DNA of 39,535 nucleotides from Chara braunii (Eukaryota > Streptophyta > Charophyceae > Charales > Characeae), in the NCBI GenBank assembly GCA_003427395.1, contig BFEA01000008.1:2174336-2213870 (forward strand). The letters run 5' to 3'. The notes below the pieces were generated by a model, which saw nothing but the letters and a program-made list of their open reading frames with translations, did not search any database and was not told where the DNA came from. Positions 30,103 through 39,535 of this stretch are shown here, piece by piece. Numbering within the stretch: the stretch's first letter is position 1; each line of letters starts with the position of its first letter. Position numbers and translations under genes: made by a program.

Positions 30103-30879
30103 TCATGTCGTGGATTGTATGTCTAGGTATGGGTCCGGGTTAATATTGAAATCCCCAGCCAGTACGAGGGGGATGTCTGCTAGCAGTGCCTGTTGTAGAG
30201 AGAGCAAGAACTGCACCCAGTCATGGGGGTCATTCGGTCCATATACGCTCACTATACATATTGTCTCATCCCCCATTGTTGCTGTGAGGTAATCCCATTG
30301 CCCGTCTTGTCTTTCATAGTCGTATTGGATCGGCTTCAGACAGGACAAAGCCGGTAGCCATATAGCTACCCCTGCTGAGGCACGTGCTGTGGCAGGAGCA
30401 GTGTATGTTGCATGTGGCCAGACTTCCCGCCTTTTCACTTCATGGATGGGGGAGAGTGAAAGGTGAGTCTCTTGAACGCACACTGCATCTGGCCAGTCCT
30501 TGGAGTCATGATCTTTAATAACATTCCAAATGGCAGCCCTTTTGNATTGATCTGNCGAAATCAGTCCATTAAGATTGATAGATCGGATGTGGAGATCAGT
30601 CTGGGCCAATTTTTTGGTCCAGGGTGGGGGTTTGCGGAGAGGAGGGGGTACAAACGGTGAGGGAGGAGTGGGGCATCGGTATGGGGGGGAAGGTTGGGGG
30701 GATGGGTCTGGTGTGTGTTGCGATCTGGGGGGCGGTTGGAGTTGTGGGCTACCCCTAGACGGAGGAAGGCGGTTACTGTGCGGCATGTGATCTCCCATAT
30801 TTCGGCTTGGGTTGATATGAGGTAGCGAACTTGAGAGGCCGGGCTGCCTAACGTGGTGACTAATGAGGATTCGTCCCAT
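30103..30879 (-). pseudogene. LINE AP-like endonuclease domain, N-terminal part
   Basis: After a Pro-rich leader the frame gives LHIRSINLNGL, PDAVCVQETHLS (the metal-binding Glu in QETHL), AGVAIWLPALS, ICIVSVYGPND and LVLAGDFNINPDPY (the G-D-F-N motif). These follow the exonuclease-endonuclease-phosphatase fold order. The frame ends at 30103. The continuation, with the S-D-H motif, lies further down in other frames with stops (30100-29570) and was not traced. Two N bases (30545, 30555) fall inside the frame. Confidence 0.85.
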
Positions 30880-32441
30880 CCTCTGGATGCCTCCAGGAAA
30901 GGGCTCTCCAAGATTGCCTGCATAAATGTCAGAATTTGTGGGAGGCGCCAGGCAAAATTGGGTCTACGTCTTGAGGTCGGTACCTCGGCCAACTGCCCTT
31001 GTGAAAACCACAAGATCGATGAGGGACTGTAGTTCTTCGAGCCTGTTGTCTGTCGGTTATCGAAGAGAGCAGTTGCCATTAAGATTCCTACTGGGAATGG
31101 ATGGTCTGTGTGCAGTGCTATTCCGTAGACATCTCCGTCCCGATTGTCATTGATTAATGTCTTGGTGAGTTGATATGCCTCTGGATTCCCATAGGTCCCT
31201 CGCCAGCCTTCCACTGTTAACCCTACCAAGTTTGTGTTCGGTAGGGTACAATCCGCCAACGGTCTCGTGACCCGGAGCCCCAGTAGCCATTGGTGTGTGT
31301 CTGGCTGTCTCTTCAACAGGAGGATGAGGAGACCAAGCACCGGTTCGTAGGGCTGGGGGGTCTTGTCGGGCGCCGTGGGACGTATTATGTCTTTCAACTT
31401 TCCCCTTGTACCCGGCCTGTGTCCGTTGTCCTTGTCTCCTTGTGTGAGCTGGAGTAGAGGGGCTTGTGGAAGTTGCAAGTCACCAGATTCGTCCGATTCA
31501 TGTTCGTGTTGCTCCCCCAGAGATTGTTCTGAGGATGAATCGGAGGAGGATTCAGAGGAGGATTCGGAGAGCAGATTGATGACACTGGTGGAGAGGGCTT
31601 GACCAGTGGTTTCACTGTCGGAGGACTGGCCATGGGCAGGGGTTATATGCATCACTGGTTGCAGGAGCTCCAATGGGAGGAGGTCCTCGATCGGTTCTAC
31701 CATTGTAGAAACCGCCCCCTTGCTATTGAGGCTGTCAAGGACCCCAACCACCTCCTCGATCAGGATAGGAGGCCACTGTTGGTCATCAAAGGTCAGCGAG
31801 TAGTCTGTGTTTCGTATTGACAGAATAGCCAGTCCCTGTTCTGTCTGTGAGGGGGTAGCCACTGCACTGACTTTTTCGATCATGTGTTGTATTGTTATGA
31901 TTATGGCTTTGCCCACCAGTTTCCAGTCCACTTCAGTGGGCGATGGGTACACTGTGACGCAGGCTCTGATGCGCCTGTCTTTTATGACTGTCTGCCGGAT
32001 TTTTTCCCAGTGGAGCGGCGGGATTTTATCATGCAGTGACCCTGACTCCGGGGAGAGGATCTTGAGAAGCACCCAGTCCACCATTTCTTTGAGTTTTTTT
32101 TGTACTTTCTTGTTGGACCACGTTGTGTGCTTTTCAGGAGTCTCCCGCTTTTGAGTCGTGCTCGCTCTCCCTGTATATGTGGGCTGCCCAGTTGTTGTCT
32201 CCCCGCCGAGCGCTTCCCCCCCTCTTGCATTCTCTGATTGTCGTCGTTCCTCACTTTGTTGGGGGGGAGGGGGGTCATTTCCCATCATGATGTCACCTTG
32301 TTCGTCCTTGTCTTCCAGTTGTTCTCCCTGTGTTTCTAGAGGTGTGTTGCTCACCCCCTTTGAGTCCAGGCAAATATCCCCTTGGTGGTCTCTTGGATGG
32401 GGGGATAACTGTTCAGATCGTGTCTGGTGGGGGATGTCCAA
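30561..32441 (-). CDS. LINE internal protein region, unassigned
   Basis: The 626-residue frame lies directly upstream of the endonuclease and overlaps it out of frame, so a frameshift near 30600 probably separates one original ORF. It has a charged start, a helical block (WSNKKVQKKLKEMVDWVLL, then RIRACVTVYPSPTEVDWKL), a Ser/Glu tract (LLSESSSESSSDSSSEQS) and a compact block (LIDNDRDGD-like, then LHTDHPFPVGILMATALF). It ends Pro-rich. No known domain is recognised. Its place between the CCHC-type ORF1 and the endonuclease suggests the 5' part of ORF2 or a third ORF. Confidence 0.55.
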   Translation of the reverse strand: MDIPHQTRSEQLSPHPRDHQGDICLDSKGVSNTPLETQGEQLEDKDEQGDIMMGNDPPPPQQSEERRQSENARGGEALGGETTTGQPTYTGRASTTQKRETPEKHTTWSNKKVQKKLKEMVDWVLLKILSPESGSLHDKIPPLHWEKIRQTVIKDRRIRACVTVYPSPTEVDWKLVGKAIIITIQHMIEKVSAVATPSQTEQGLAILSIRNTDYSLTFDDQQWPPILIEEVVGVLDSLNSKGAVSTMVEPIEDLLPLELLQPVMHITPAHGQSSDSETTGQALSTSVINLLSESSSESSSDSSSEQSLGEQHEHESDESGDLQLPQAPLLQLTQGDKDNGHRPGTRGKLKDIIRPTAPDKTPQPYEPVLGLLILLLKRQPDTHQWLLGLRVTRPLADCTLPNTNLVGLTVEGWRGTYGNPEAYQLTKTLINDNRDGDVYGIALHTDHPFPVGILMATALFDNRQTTGSKNYSPSSILWFSQGQLAEVPTSRRRPNFAWRLPQILTFMQAILESPFLEASRGWDESSLVTTLGSPASQVRYLISTQAEIWEITCRTVTAFLRLGVAHNSNRPPDRNTHQTHPPNLPPHTDAPLLPHRLYPLLSANPHPGPKNWPRLISTSDLSILMD

Positions 32442-34330
32442 GATCCGAGTCTATTGTGAGATCTGTAGCTTCACTTACGAAGACAGCTGGTGGTATGTGG
32501 ACTGCTGGTTTATTGCCCAAGCATATGCCTGCCTCTGAGCCTCATACTGTAGTATCTGTTGTTGCTGTGCCAGGGTCACTGCCTGTGCTTGTTGTTGTGC
32601 TTGTTTCTGGGTCTCTACCAGTGCCCAGGCTTGCGCCTGGAGGTGTGCGACTCAAATTCCGTCACCTGGCTGAGGGGGCAGCCCTGGTTCTGCGCTTGGT
32701 TTTGAGTGTATGAGAGCACTGCCACAGCAGATTCCGTAGTCTAAGACTGATGTGTGAATGGTGAAGTGTGCTCCTGGGCCTTGGCAGGTTGGTATGGTTC
32801 GTCATTATTGTCGAGCATAAGGTCTCCTTGGTAATCTGTTGGCAGGGACGGTAGTGAAATTGATTGTCCATTGTCTGTTTCCCTTGCCGATAATGGGGCC
32901 ATTATTCAGGTTTTTGTGCACTTGCCTGGTCATCAGCCATTGTGAGCGGGTCCTCCAACCATTCTATGGATGGAGACTGCTGGTCGGGGAGGGAATCCTG
33001 TTGCAAGCGGGCCTATTGCTGCAGTTGTGGATGAGGCAGCATTTGTTGCTCAGAATCAGTGCTCCCTTGTCCCAGTTAGGTTGATGCCCAACTCGTGAGT
33101 GGCGGTACTGTGTATTGCTGCTGGTCTTGTTCTTGAGCCAGTCGTCCGGTCTGTAACTGTTGGGCTGGGAGTGTATGTTCCTGCGGTTGCACCAATGCGT
33201 CTTTGATTCGGCCCATCCAGTAGTCAACATAGTCTGATACTAGTTTGACTGGGGTCCCCGCAGTCCTATGAGGGGGTTCCCTCAGCGGAGAGTGCAGCGG
33301 TGTCAGTGCGAGGGTCCGGGAGCCTTCCCCCTCCGGGGTGCTTGTATCTTGTCGTTCCTCAGTGTGCGTCGGTCTGGTGATCAAGTGATCTCCCTGTCGC
33401 AGCTCCTTTGTTCAGCCCCCTCCTTTCCTTGACAGGACTTTGTTTTCCTGTCTGGCCATTGTTCTCAATTTCAACGGTCTGAACTTGTCCCTCAGAGCTG
33501 TGGTGTTTGTTTGCGGCTCTTTGCACTGAGGGGCATTGTACTCCAGCTTTGGTTGGTGTGATGAGGAGGAGGGGTTCCCTGTTCGGGATACAGTTGCTGG
33601 TCTCTCTGCCCCAGCTCTATGACGACAGGTACTCCAGGAACTGGGAGCAGGGGGTGCAGTTCTGCTCCTGAAGCGGACTGTGCAGTTGCTATTTGCATAT
33701 AGAGCTGCGAGTTTTGTAACTTTGTATGCCCTCAGCGTGCGCTGTTTGGGTCGGCCACTACTGTACTGCTCTGTCCCCCTCCTCCCGCAGGGAGGGGGGA
33801 GGCGATTCCGGTGTTGTGGCCAGTACCGAAGGGCCCTCTCGCTGAAGCTTTCCATCGGTCGTAGGTGGGGGGAGCTGTTCGGTGTGTCCGGGCATTTGGT
33901 GAGCGACCGTGGGCCTGTCCATTCTGGACCGGAGCCTGACTGGTCTGCAAGTTCTCATCACCACCCCTCTGTTGTGATTGGTGTATCTTGGGCCGGGCAT
34001 ATGAGACCAGATCCGGATCCAAGGTCCGGATTCTGGCCCCTGATGTGGCTGCCGACAGGGACGGATCTCCTCCATCAGTATTTGGCCTCGCCCCTGGATC
34101 ATCAGGTGTCGGTCTGTGGTCCATGACGGGCTCATTGAGTCCCTGATTCTGTGGTTGCTTGTCAGGACTTGTTAAGGGGTCCAGCGGCCCTCTTGTGTCT
34201 GAACGGGGCTGGCCGGATGTGGAAGTGTTTTCACCGCGAGGACCTTTCGACGCTTTCATTGTTTGTTTTTCGGTCGATCTGTCTAGTGGTTTGGTTTTGG
34301 GGTCCGCGGTTCTCGGGGCGTGTACCTCAG
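32442..34330 (-). other. Low-complexity, Gln/Pro/Ser-rich part of the LINE
   Basis: Minus-strand frames here are short and change frame often (for example 34259-33732, with PDDPGARPNTDGG and TSQAPVQNGQ). They read as a disordered linker or untranslated sequence between ORF1 and the internal region. No domain is visible. Confidence 0.5.
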
Positions 34331-34332
34331 AA

Positions 34333-35105
34333 CTAGCAGGTGTGGCTTTTGGAGAGCCCTCCCCTCTCCAAACCCACTGGTTCCTGGCTTTCCCCTTCTC
34401 GGAACAACCAGCCTGTCATTTTTGGATCTTCCTCCTGCCATATTCCTGCCTGTGATTTGTATGGTTTTACCAGGCCAATCAGGTTTTTTCTGGTCGCATT
34501 TGGGCATTCTTCATCGGTGCAAAGATGGCCCCTGGTCTTACATGCATAGCACCAGGGATCCTGGGTGTGACTCAGAGGGACCCCGTATGTTCTGCCCTGA
34601 TATGCATATGTCCACTCCCATAACAGTGGAAACTTCACTGAAAGGGCTTTGTTGGGTCCCAATCGAGAGCGACAAGCAGACAATCATCTGGCTTAGGCAT
34701 GAATTGTGGAAGATCATGCACATAGCCTTTGATTGGTGCCAACTCCTGCAAATCGGCCAGGATGGCACCTTGAACATTGAGTGGGGCAAACCGAAATTCA
34801 ACCCAGAAGTTATGTTTCATGACCAATTCCCGCCTGTCGTCTGCCTTTAGCGGAAAAGGGGGAGACCACGATCTTGTCTGCACCAGGGTAGACTTGAAGG
34901 AGAGGTTCTTCAATGTCAACAACTTCGATCTATCCGGTGCATACAGGGACAGCACTGTGATCATGTCTGCTCCTGCTGTCTCAACCAAGAAGTGATCAGT
35001 CACGTCTTTATACGCGAATTTGATGGATCTCAGTCGTGCATGGACCCATTTCAGTTTCTCATTCATATGCACCGAGATGACCTCTTTTGAAAATCGAAAC
35101 TGCAT
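34333..35105 (-). pseudogene. LINE ORF1 (gag-like) with CCHC-type knuckle
   Basis: The first frame (35105-34635) contains KWVHARLRSIKFAYKDVTDH and WVEFRFAPLNVQGAILADLQ, typical of the RNA-binding region of plant LINE ORF1. A frame change near 34660 leads to FPLLWEWTYAYQGRTYGVPL, then CYACKTRGHLCTDEECP (about 34555-34505). This Cys-x2-Cys-x4-His-x6-Cys knuckle is slightly longer than the standard C-C-H-C spacing. It ends at 34333. The role would be binding the element's RNA. The frame change means this copy is inactive. Confidence 0.75.
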
Positions 35106-35119
35106 TGCATTGTGGAGTA

Positions 35120-36055
35120 CACTACTGTTTTATTTGCCATTGCCGGGGGGGGGAAGAGAGAGAGGGGGTAGATGTAGCCATCCTCCTCTTGATATTTCTT
35201 CTCCAGGGGCATGTGGAGTTTGTAGATAAAATGCCCTCTTAATGGATGTATGGGATCCAACGAGAGGAGGGTGTTGGGTGCCACTTGTCCTGTGGCAGTG
35301 AGTGCTGCCATCAACCCCGGTGATTGCGGTATTTTGGCTGCAGGTGGACCCACAAGACTATCTTGCGCTCTCAGCTTCTCTGCCCATGTCATATACTTCC
35401 CTCGGGATTCGGTCCCCAAGGGGGGGGGCTGCCATAGCCATCGGCTGGTGGTGTCATTTCTTCGGCGGGTCAGTCGCTGCCACTTGTCCCGTGGTTGTGA
35501 GTGCTTTGGAAGCCGGTGGCCGCGCAGGGCTGTCTTGCTCTCTCAGCTTCTGTGCCCATGTCATGGGCTTCCTCCGAGAGCCAGTCCCGGGGGGGGGGAC
35601 TGCCGTTGCCACCGGCGGCCTTTCACACTCCTGCAGTGGGTCAGACGCTGCCACTTGTCTTATGGCTATGTGATCTGCCAGCAAGCCCGGTGATAACTGG
35701 ATTTTGGGTGCTGGTGGATCCGCAGGGCTATCTTGCTCTCTCAGCTTCTCTGCCCATGTCATGGGTTTCGCCCTGGACCAGCCCCCGGAGGGGGGGCTGC
35801 TGCTATAGCCACCGTCATCAGGTCAGAGTCCTGCGGCGTGGCAGAAGCAGTTGCCCCCCAGACCTCGGTCGTGGTGTGTGGTGACCGGGGAGGGCATGGC
35901 GTTGTCCGACCCTGATCTGTTCGAATCTGTGTGGCCTGGGCGGCAGGAAGGGGGGTTATCCCTCCCAGTTTGTTTTCAGGCGGCCTTCTCACATGTTTAT
36001 TAATCAACTGCCCTTCGTCCTTTCCCCCCTGACTGGTCGCTTTCTCCCTCGTCAT
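35120..36055 (-). pseudogene. LINE ORF1 N-terminal region with a threefold repeat module
   Basis: The module MTWAEKLREQDSPADPP, then Ala-x-Lys-Ile and a SPGL stretch, occurs three times. At DNA level the TGCCCATGTCAT landmark is at about 35381, 35553 and 35751, so units are 172 and 198 bp. Differing lengths put the copies in different frames (35762-35454, 35419-35063). The most upstream frame starts MTREKATSQGGKDEG at 36055. Such short MTWAEKLR-like openings look like the N-terminus of ORF1, so the start may have been duplicated twice. Confidence 0.55.
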
Positions 36056-36862
36056 GTGTGGGGGTTGTTTAGAGAAACGGTACGCTCAAGGTGAGAGCAG
36101 CATTCCCAAGGGGATTCGAACGGATTCAAAGTGGGGTGATGGGAGTAGGGATACAGGGGGAGTGTCTGGCCTGTGGGGTGGTGGGTGTAGAATACAGGGG
36201 GAATGTCTGGCCTGGTGAAACTGATACCTCTCTTATCGCCCTTATATGAGGTTCTCTCGTGCGTCGTCGTCTTTCCCCTGCCGATCTCTGGTGAGCACTT
36301 CTGCTTTGTATATTCGTGTAGTTTTTCTCCTCGTCCCGCCCTCTTCTCTTCCTGCTGTTATATCTGGTTATCTCTCCTTATGTAACCTTCGTCCACCTCC
36401 CACCCCTTACTTTCCTTGAGTCCCTGCTGTTGTATCCAGTGCACCGTTGTTCAGTACTCCTTCATTCCCTGTGTTCCTTTATCTTCAAATCCCAGCTGTT
36501 TTCAGCGACGATGTTTATGGCACTGCTTTCAGCGACAGTGTTCGCGGGGTCTCTCCCGCCTCCCCAACAGTTTCTCCCGATGTCCTGGTCTCGTTGTTCA
36601 CTCCATTCCTTTGCAAGTGTTCGGCTTGTCTCTCTCGCCACCACTCATGCCGTCATGAGTGTCCTTTCCCACTGTCGGGGATTGTGTGGTGTATTCTCTT
36701 CTCTATGCTGATGTGTTCGTCCGTTGTTTGTTCTCGGCTTCCTGTCTTCGTTCTTGGGCTCTTCTTCAGAATCGATCGCTCTGCAACAGAAAAATTTCCC
36801 AGAATTAAATAATCATTCTAGAGCAAAATTACATTCTAAATTTTAAATTTTCATTCCATCTT
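36056..36862. other. Pyrimidine-rich sequence, possible LINE 5' untranslated region
   Basis: No gene is seen. AGGGGGAGTGTCTGGCCTG and AGGGGGAATGTCTGGCCTG lie about 43 bp apart near 36155 and 36198. The plus strand is C/T-rich to about 36760, then AT-rich. The LINE 5' border is not clear. Confidence 0.4.
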
Positions 36863-37234
36863 AAAAAATGCTGCGTAGCGCGGCGAACGTGTTCGCGCCC
36901 AATCATGTTCGCGCGAACAGCTCGCGAACATGTTCGGGCGAACATTTTTTTTTTTCGTAAAAAAAAAAAAAAAAAAAAAAATTAAAAAAATCGGTTTTTG
37001 ATTTTTAACTCATGATTGGCTACGAATTTGAACATGATTCCAAGGCAAAAGTTGCTTGTATTGTTATTTTACATAACATATATTTGTTTCAGATTTTTCT
37101 GAGAATGTTTTGTGTTTTTTTTTTTATATATTTTTTATGTTCGCGTTCGGAGGGTTTTGGGCGCTTATTCGCGTTCGGGCGAACATGTTCGCGTTCGCCT
37201 CCGAACGCGAACACGGTGCTACGTAGAAAAAATG
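36863..37234. mobile_element. MITE, 356 bp, with 8-bp target-site duplication
   Basis: AAAAAATG at 36863-36870 and 37227-37234 flanks 36871-37226. The ends are imperfect inverted repeats, CTGCGTAGC inward from the left and CTACGTAGC inward from the right. Both ends are packed with GTTCGCG/CGCGAAC palindromes, and an A/T-rich centre lies between. An 8-bp duplication suits the hAT superfamily. It has no coding capacity. Confidence 0.85.
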
Positions 37235-37326
37235 TAATTCCAATTTTAAAATTTTCCGTCTTACTTAAAAACTTTCCTTCCAAGAATGGGGTATTCCTTC
37301 TTATTTGAACTGCATGCTAGAGCTGG

Positions 37327-37489
37327 AATGAAAGTCTGGATGAGTTCATGAAATATTTTAATTGGACTGTCATTCTAAGTAAGGATTTCCAATCATAAAT
37401 GGGTTAATCCAATCTAAATTAGACGATATTTATTGTAATAGAATGAAAGTCTAATTAAAAAATTTCATAAACTCGTCCAGACTTTCATT
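37327..37489. repeat. 163-bp inverted-repeat element
   Basis: The arm GGAATGAAAGTCTGGATGAG, then TTCATGAAAT (37327-37365) is complemented by ATTTCATAAA, then CTCGTCCAGACTTTCATTCC (37451-37489), with about four mismatches in 39. AT-rich centre. Probably a small palindromic MITE; no duplication was checked beyond the ends. Confidence 0.65.
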
Positions 37490-38535
37490 CCATCTTGAAC
37501 AAATAGATGTAGTTGGAAAGGAAAGGTCATGGGAACTTATCAAATTAAATTGAAAATTTTAGAATTAGACAAACATTGGAATGATAATTTATAAATATGA
37601 AGGATTTTTTTTTTATGAAATGTTTTTTCAACTTTTATTTCTCATGGGAATTTTTATGTTGTGCCTCCTTGACCTATGTGATAGTCAGTTCTCTTCTTCC
37701 GATAATGATCAATACGAGAGGACGACTGCAGTATGTCGACCACATGATGCTACCATCCTGCCCATTCTCGTCCAACCTTGTATCCATTTACCCCCTCAAC
37801 ATCCCCACTGTTTTGTCACACTGCTGGGCGATCATGTCAACATCTTTCGTCCTCCTCGAAATTGTCGAAGAATCGGGTTTCAAGACCGCTGGGCCTGCCA
37901 TGCGGTTCGCTCCCGCGCGCTCGCGTCCTTCGAGCTGAAAATCCCCCAAGGTGCCACGAGACCTGATACATTCAAGATACTGGACTCTTCTGAATGCACC
38001 TGATTCAGAAATTGTCCTAATGCATGTAGATTGTTGTGTAGTGGAGCCAAAGCCTATGGCAAGAGAGCAACAACATCCACAGGGGATGATCAGGCTGGGA
38101 GTTAGGTCACGTTGGGGCCTGGGCAGTGTAATGGGTCTAGCTCCACTGCTCACAAATCTATGAATTTCCAAAGTCCAGCATCACTCCACTTACTTTGAAA
38201 TAGGGTTCTTGACAACCCATTTCGCAAACCTGACTCTCAAAAACCTCTTTAAATTTGACTTTTCGTACAAAACCCTCTGCAAGTTGATAGCTACAATCCC
38301 TGTGGCCAAGCAGACAGGTCCCTGTGGCCAAGCAGTCAGGTCTCCAGTGGCCGCACACCCATGGAGGGGTTCCAGCATCAGGGGGGTCAACTCCCATTAG
38401 CAGGGGGTTCGTCACCCTTCCTACCATCCAATTTGACATCTCACGGCTACATTGTGGCCACGTTGAAAAATACCCAGAAGGAAGTCTAAAAGCAGTCTGA
38501 CCCCCCCTAGTGGGTCTTAGCCAATAGGCAGTTTT
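37490..38535. other. No gene recognised
   Basis: Open frames on both strands (plus 37581-38003, minus 37788-38171, minus 38158-38619) overlap each other and show no family features. The last includes the microsatellite. A degenerate single-copy or transposon-derived sequence is possible. Confidence 0.4.
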
Positions 38536-38538
38536 CTT

Positions 38539-38616
<78 letters not shown>
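38536..38616. repeat. (TC)n microsatellite
   Basis: About 38 TC units are preceded by two TTTC units. Confidence 0.95.
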
Positions 38617-38618
<2 letters not shown>

Positions 38619-39060
38619 ATCAGCCCGGATCATAGGATGTACATTATCAAAGATTACTGTCCTCTTCATTATGGCTACCGTCTTACACCGAACACAACAC
38701 ACCTCGCATACAATCTATCTTCCTCGCCTGTTGCAGCCGAAAAGAGGGTGCGTTGTTGTGTTCGGGGAAATACTGTAGGGGTCAGACTAGAAGGTGCATC
38801 TGTCGGTGAGTGGTAGTCTATCATTTCTGGAATTCAGGACTTTTTTTTTTTTTTTTTTTTTTGTGGGGGGGGAATAAACACTCCAGTCTATACGTGGGGA
38901 GCAACACGTGCTGGGAATCGGGCCCAGCGTTCCATATTGAATTATACAAATCGTTTGAAATACCAGGGTCAGTGATCTCCATCTGGAATTCTGGAGTTTC
39001 AAATTACTTTCAAGATCATAGCCGTTGGTACTGGCATGACTATGGTAACCCCACCAGCCT
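38617..39060. other. No gene recognised
   Basis: A T-run of about 20 at 38842-38861 is followed by a G-run. Nothing else is identified. Confidence 0.5.
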
Positions 39061-39065
39061 ACAGG

Positions 39066-39190
39066 TCTCTCCACTACTCCCCAGAGTGACCACATGCATA
39101 AAAGATAAATTATGGTGGTGCATCTTTCCATGTTCTCGGGGTAGATTCATTCTCATTTTGCACATTTGGTGACTGGTGGAGCCAGGTCCT
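39066..39190 (+). mobile_element. Diverged relative of the foldback arm
   Basis: The landmarks GACCACATGCA, AAAAGA, CCATGTTCT, GATTCATTCT and TTTTGCACATTTGGTGA occur in the same order and spacing as in the right arm of the foldback at about 2247-2333. Similarity fades on both sides. Confidence 0.65.
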
Positions 39191-39205
39191 CCATGATCCC
39201 AGGTG

Positions 39206-39360
39206 TGTTGGTGGGTAGGATGATGTCAAGGATGAAATTTTAAAGAAAAACCGGCAGACACGGGCAGGTTTTGAGTCCCAGATATGTTGGTGGGTAGGAT
39301 GATGTCAAGGATGCAATTTTAAATTAAAACCGGCAAACACGGGCAGGTTTTGAGTTCGTA
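39206..39360. repeat. 79-bp tandem duplication
   Basis: TGTTGGTGGGTAGGATGATG starts at 39206 and 39285. Both copies continue through CAAGGATG, a TTTTAAA stretch, AAACCGGCA and ACACGGGCAGGTTTTGAGT. Confidence 0.9.
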
Positions 39361-39428
39361 AAGGCAAAAAAAGCATGCGGGGCAAAAAAAGCATGTGGCG
39401 CCCACTTCTAATAGTCAATTTAGATCCA

Positions 39429-39500
39429 GCAGCCTAGCTCAGTGGGTTAGGCATGCAAGTGGCGCTCAGGAGGTTGTGGGTTCGAGCCCCATAATAGCCT
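39429..39500 (+). mobile_element. tRNA-like SINE head
   Basis: TAGCTCAGTGGG (39435-39446) fits the RNA polymerase III A box and GGTTCGAGCCC (39479-39489) the B box, 32 bp apart. A T-arm GTGGG/CCCAT can form around TTCGAGC. The D stem is incomplete and I cannot build an anticodon stem, so a tRNA-derived SINE is more likely than a tRNA gene. The body runs off the window. Confidence 0.55.
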
Positions 39501-39535
39501 GCGGCGCACTTAGTGCCAACCAACGGTGATGGTTC

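Larger units (their letters stand above)
27744..36055 (-). mobile_element. LINE retrotransposon, 5' and central parts
   Basis: On the minus strand, in order, come an ORF1 (about 36055-34330), a long low-complexity and unassigned stretch (34260-30600), an AP-type endonuclease (30879-30103) and a reverse transcriptase (about 29160-27800). The C-terminal zf-RVT end is missing here and is found at 1-1421. Length including that part is at least 9.7 kb, long for a plant-type LINE. Several frame changes and stops show it is an old copy. Single Ns lie at 30545 and 30555. Confidence 0.85.

Noticed and set aside
38158-38702. Minus-strand frames with long Arg-Glu runs
   Set aside because: This is the (TC)n microsatellite read in frame.
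39429-39500. Functional tRNA gene
   Set aside because: A and B boxes are present but the anticodon stem cannot be formed.

Overview
The window is a repeat-rich piece of a eukaryotic nuclear genome, with no bacterial-style operons, probable introns, an assembly gap of Ns at 23484-23748 and scattered single Ns. The plant-type LINE (RT followed by a zf-RVT C-terminus), the Ulp1-type protease inside a DNA element and the DUF7869-type protein would suit a green-lineage organism such as a charophyte alga. That placement is a low-confidence inference.

The layout is best read as nested mobile elements. A large, decayed LINE lies on the minus strand. Its ORF1, endonuclease and reverse transcriptase run from about 36055 down to 27744, and its missing C-terminal zf-RVT end resumes at 1421 and runs off the left edge. 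The break holds about 26.3 kb (1422-27743) flanked by a 9-bp direct repeat, TTGTGAGTC. The ends of this insert carry inverted matching blocks: an outer GAACGCG palindrome block and an exact 31-bp inner block at 2585-2615 and 27454-27484. An 828-bp foldback element (1747-2574) has landed in the left terminal region.

Inside the insert, all on the minus strand except the last, are: a C48/Ulp1-like peptidase with H-D-Q-C residues intact (about 3.96-4.96 kb); an acidic protein with in-frame 22-residue repeats (5.4-6.8 kb); a broken gene with a ParB-like half and an N6/N4 DNA-methyltransferase-like half (7.0-11.6 kb); an unrecognised gene (13.05-13.95 kb); and, on the plus strand near the right end, a DUF7869-type transposase-like gene (23.9-26.2 kb) broken by a 127-bp duplication and a stop.

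The most striking signal is a 22-bp imperfect palindrome with 7-base arms AAGTTCG and CGGACTT around GATCCCGG. I find over 40 copies from 2.7 to 27.3 kb and none outside the insert. It sits in tandem arrays of very different periods (66, 183, about 315, about 379 bp and irregular ones), nearly always one per unit, or two inverted copies per unit in the 183-bp array. Together this looks like a previously undescribed giant transposon with its own dispersed cis-repeat and a protease plus methyltransferase-like cargo.

Right of the LINE are a clean 356-bp MITE with an 8-bp target duplication, AT-rich unassigned sequence, a (TC)n microsatellite, a diverged relative of the foldback arm, a 79-bp tandem duplication and a tRNA-like SINE head at the right edge.
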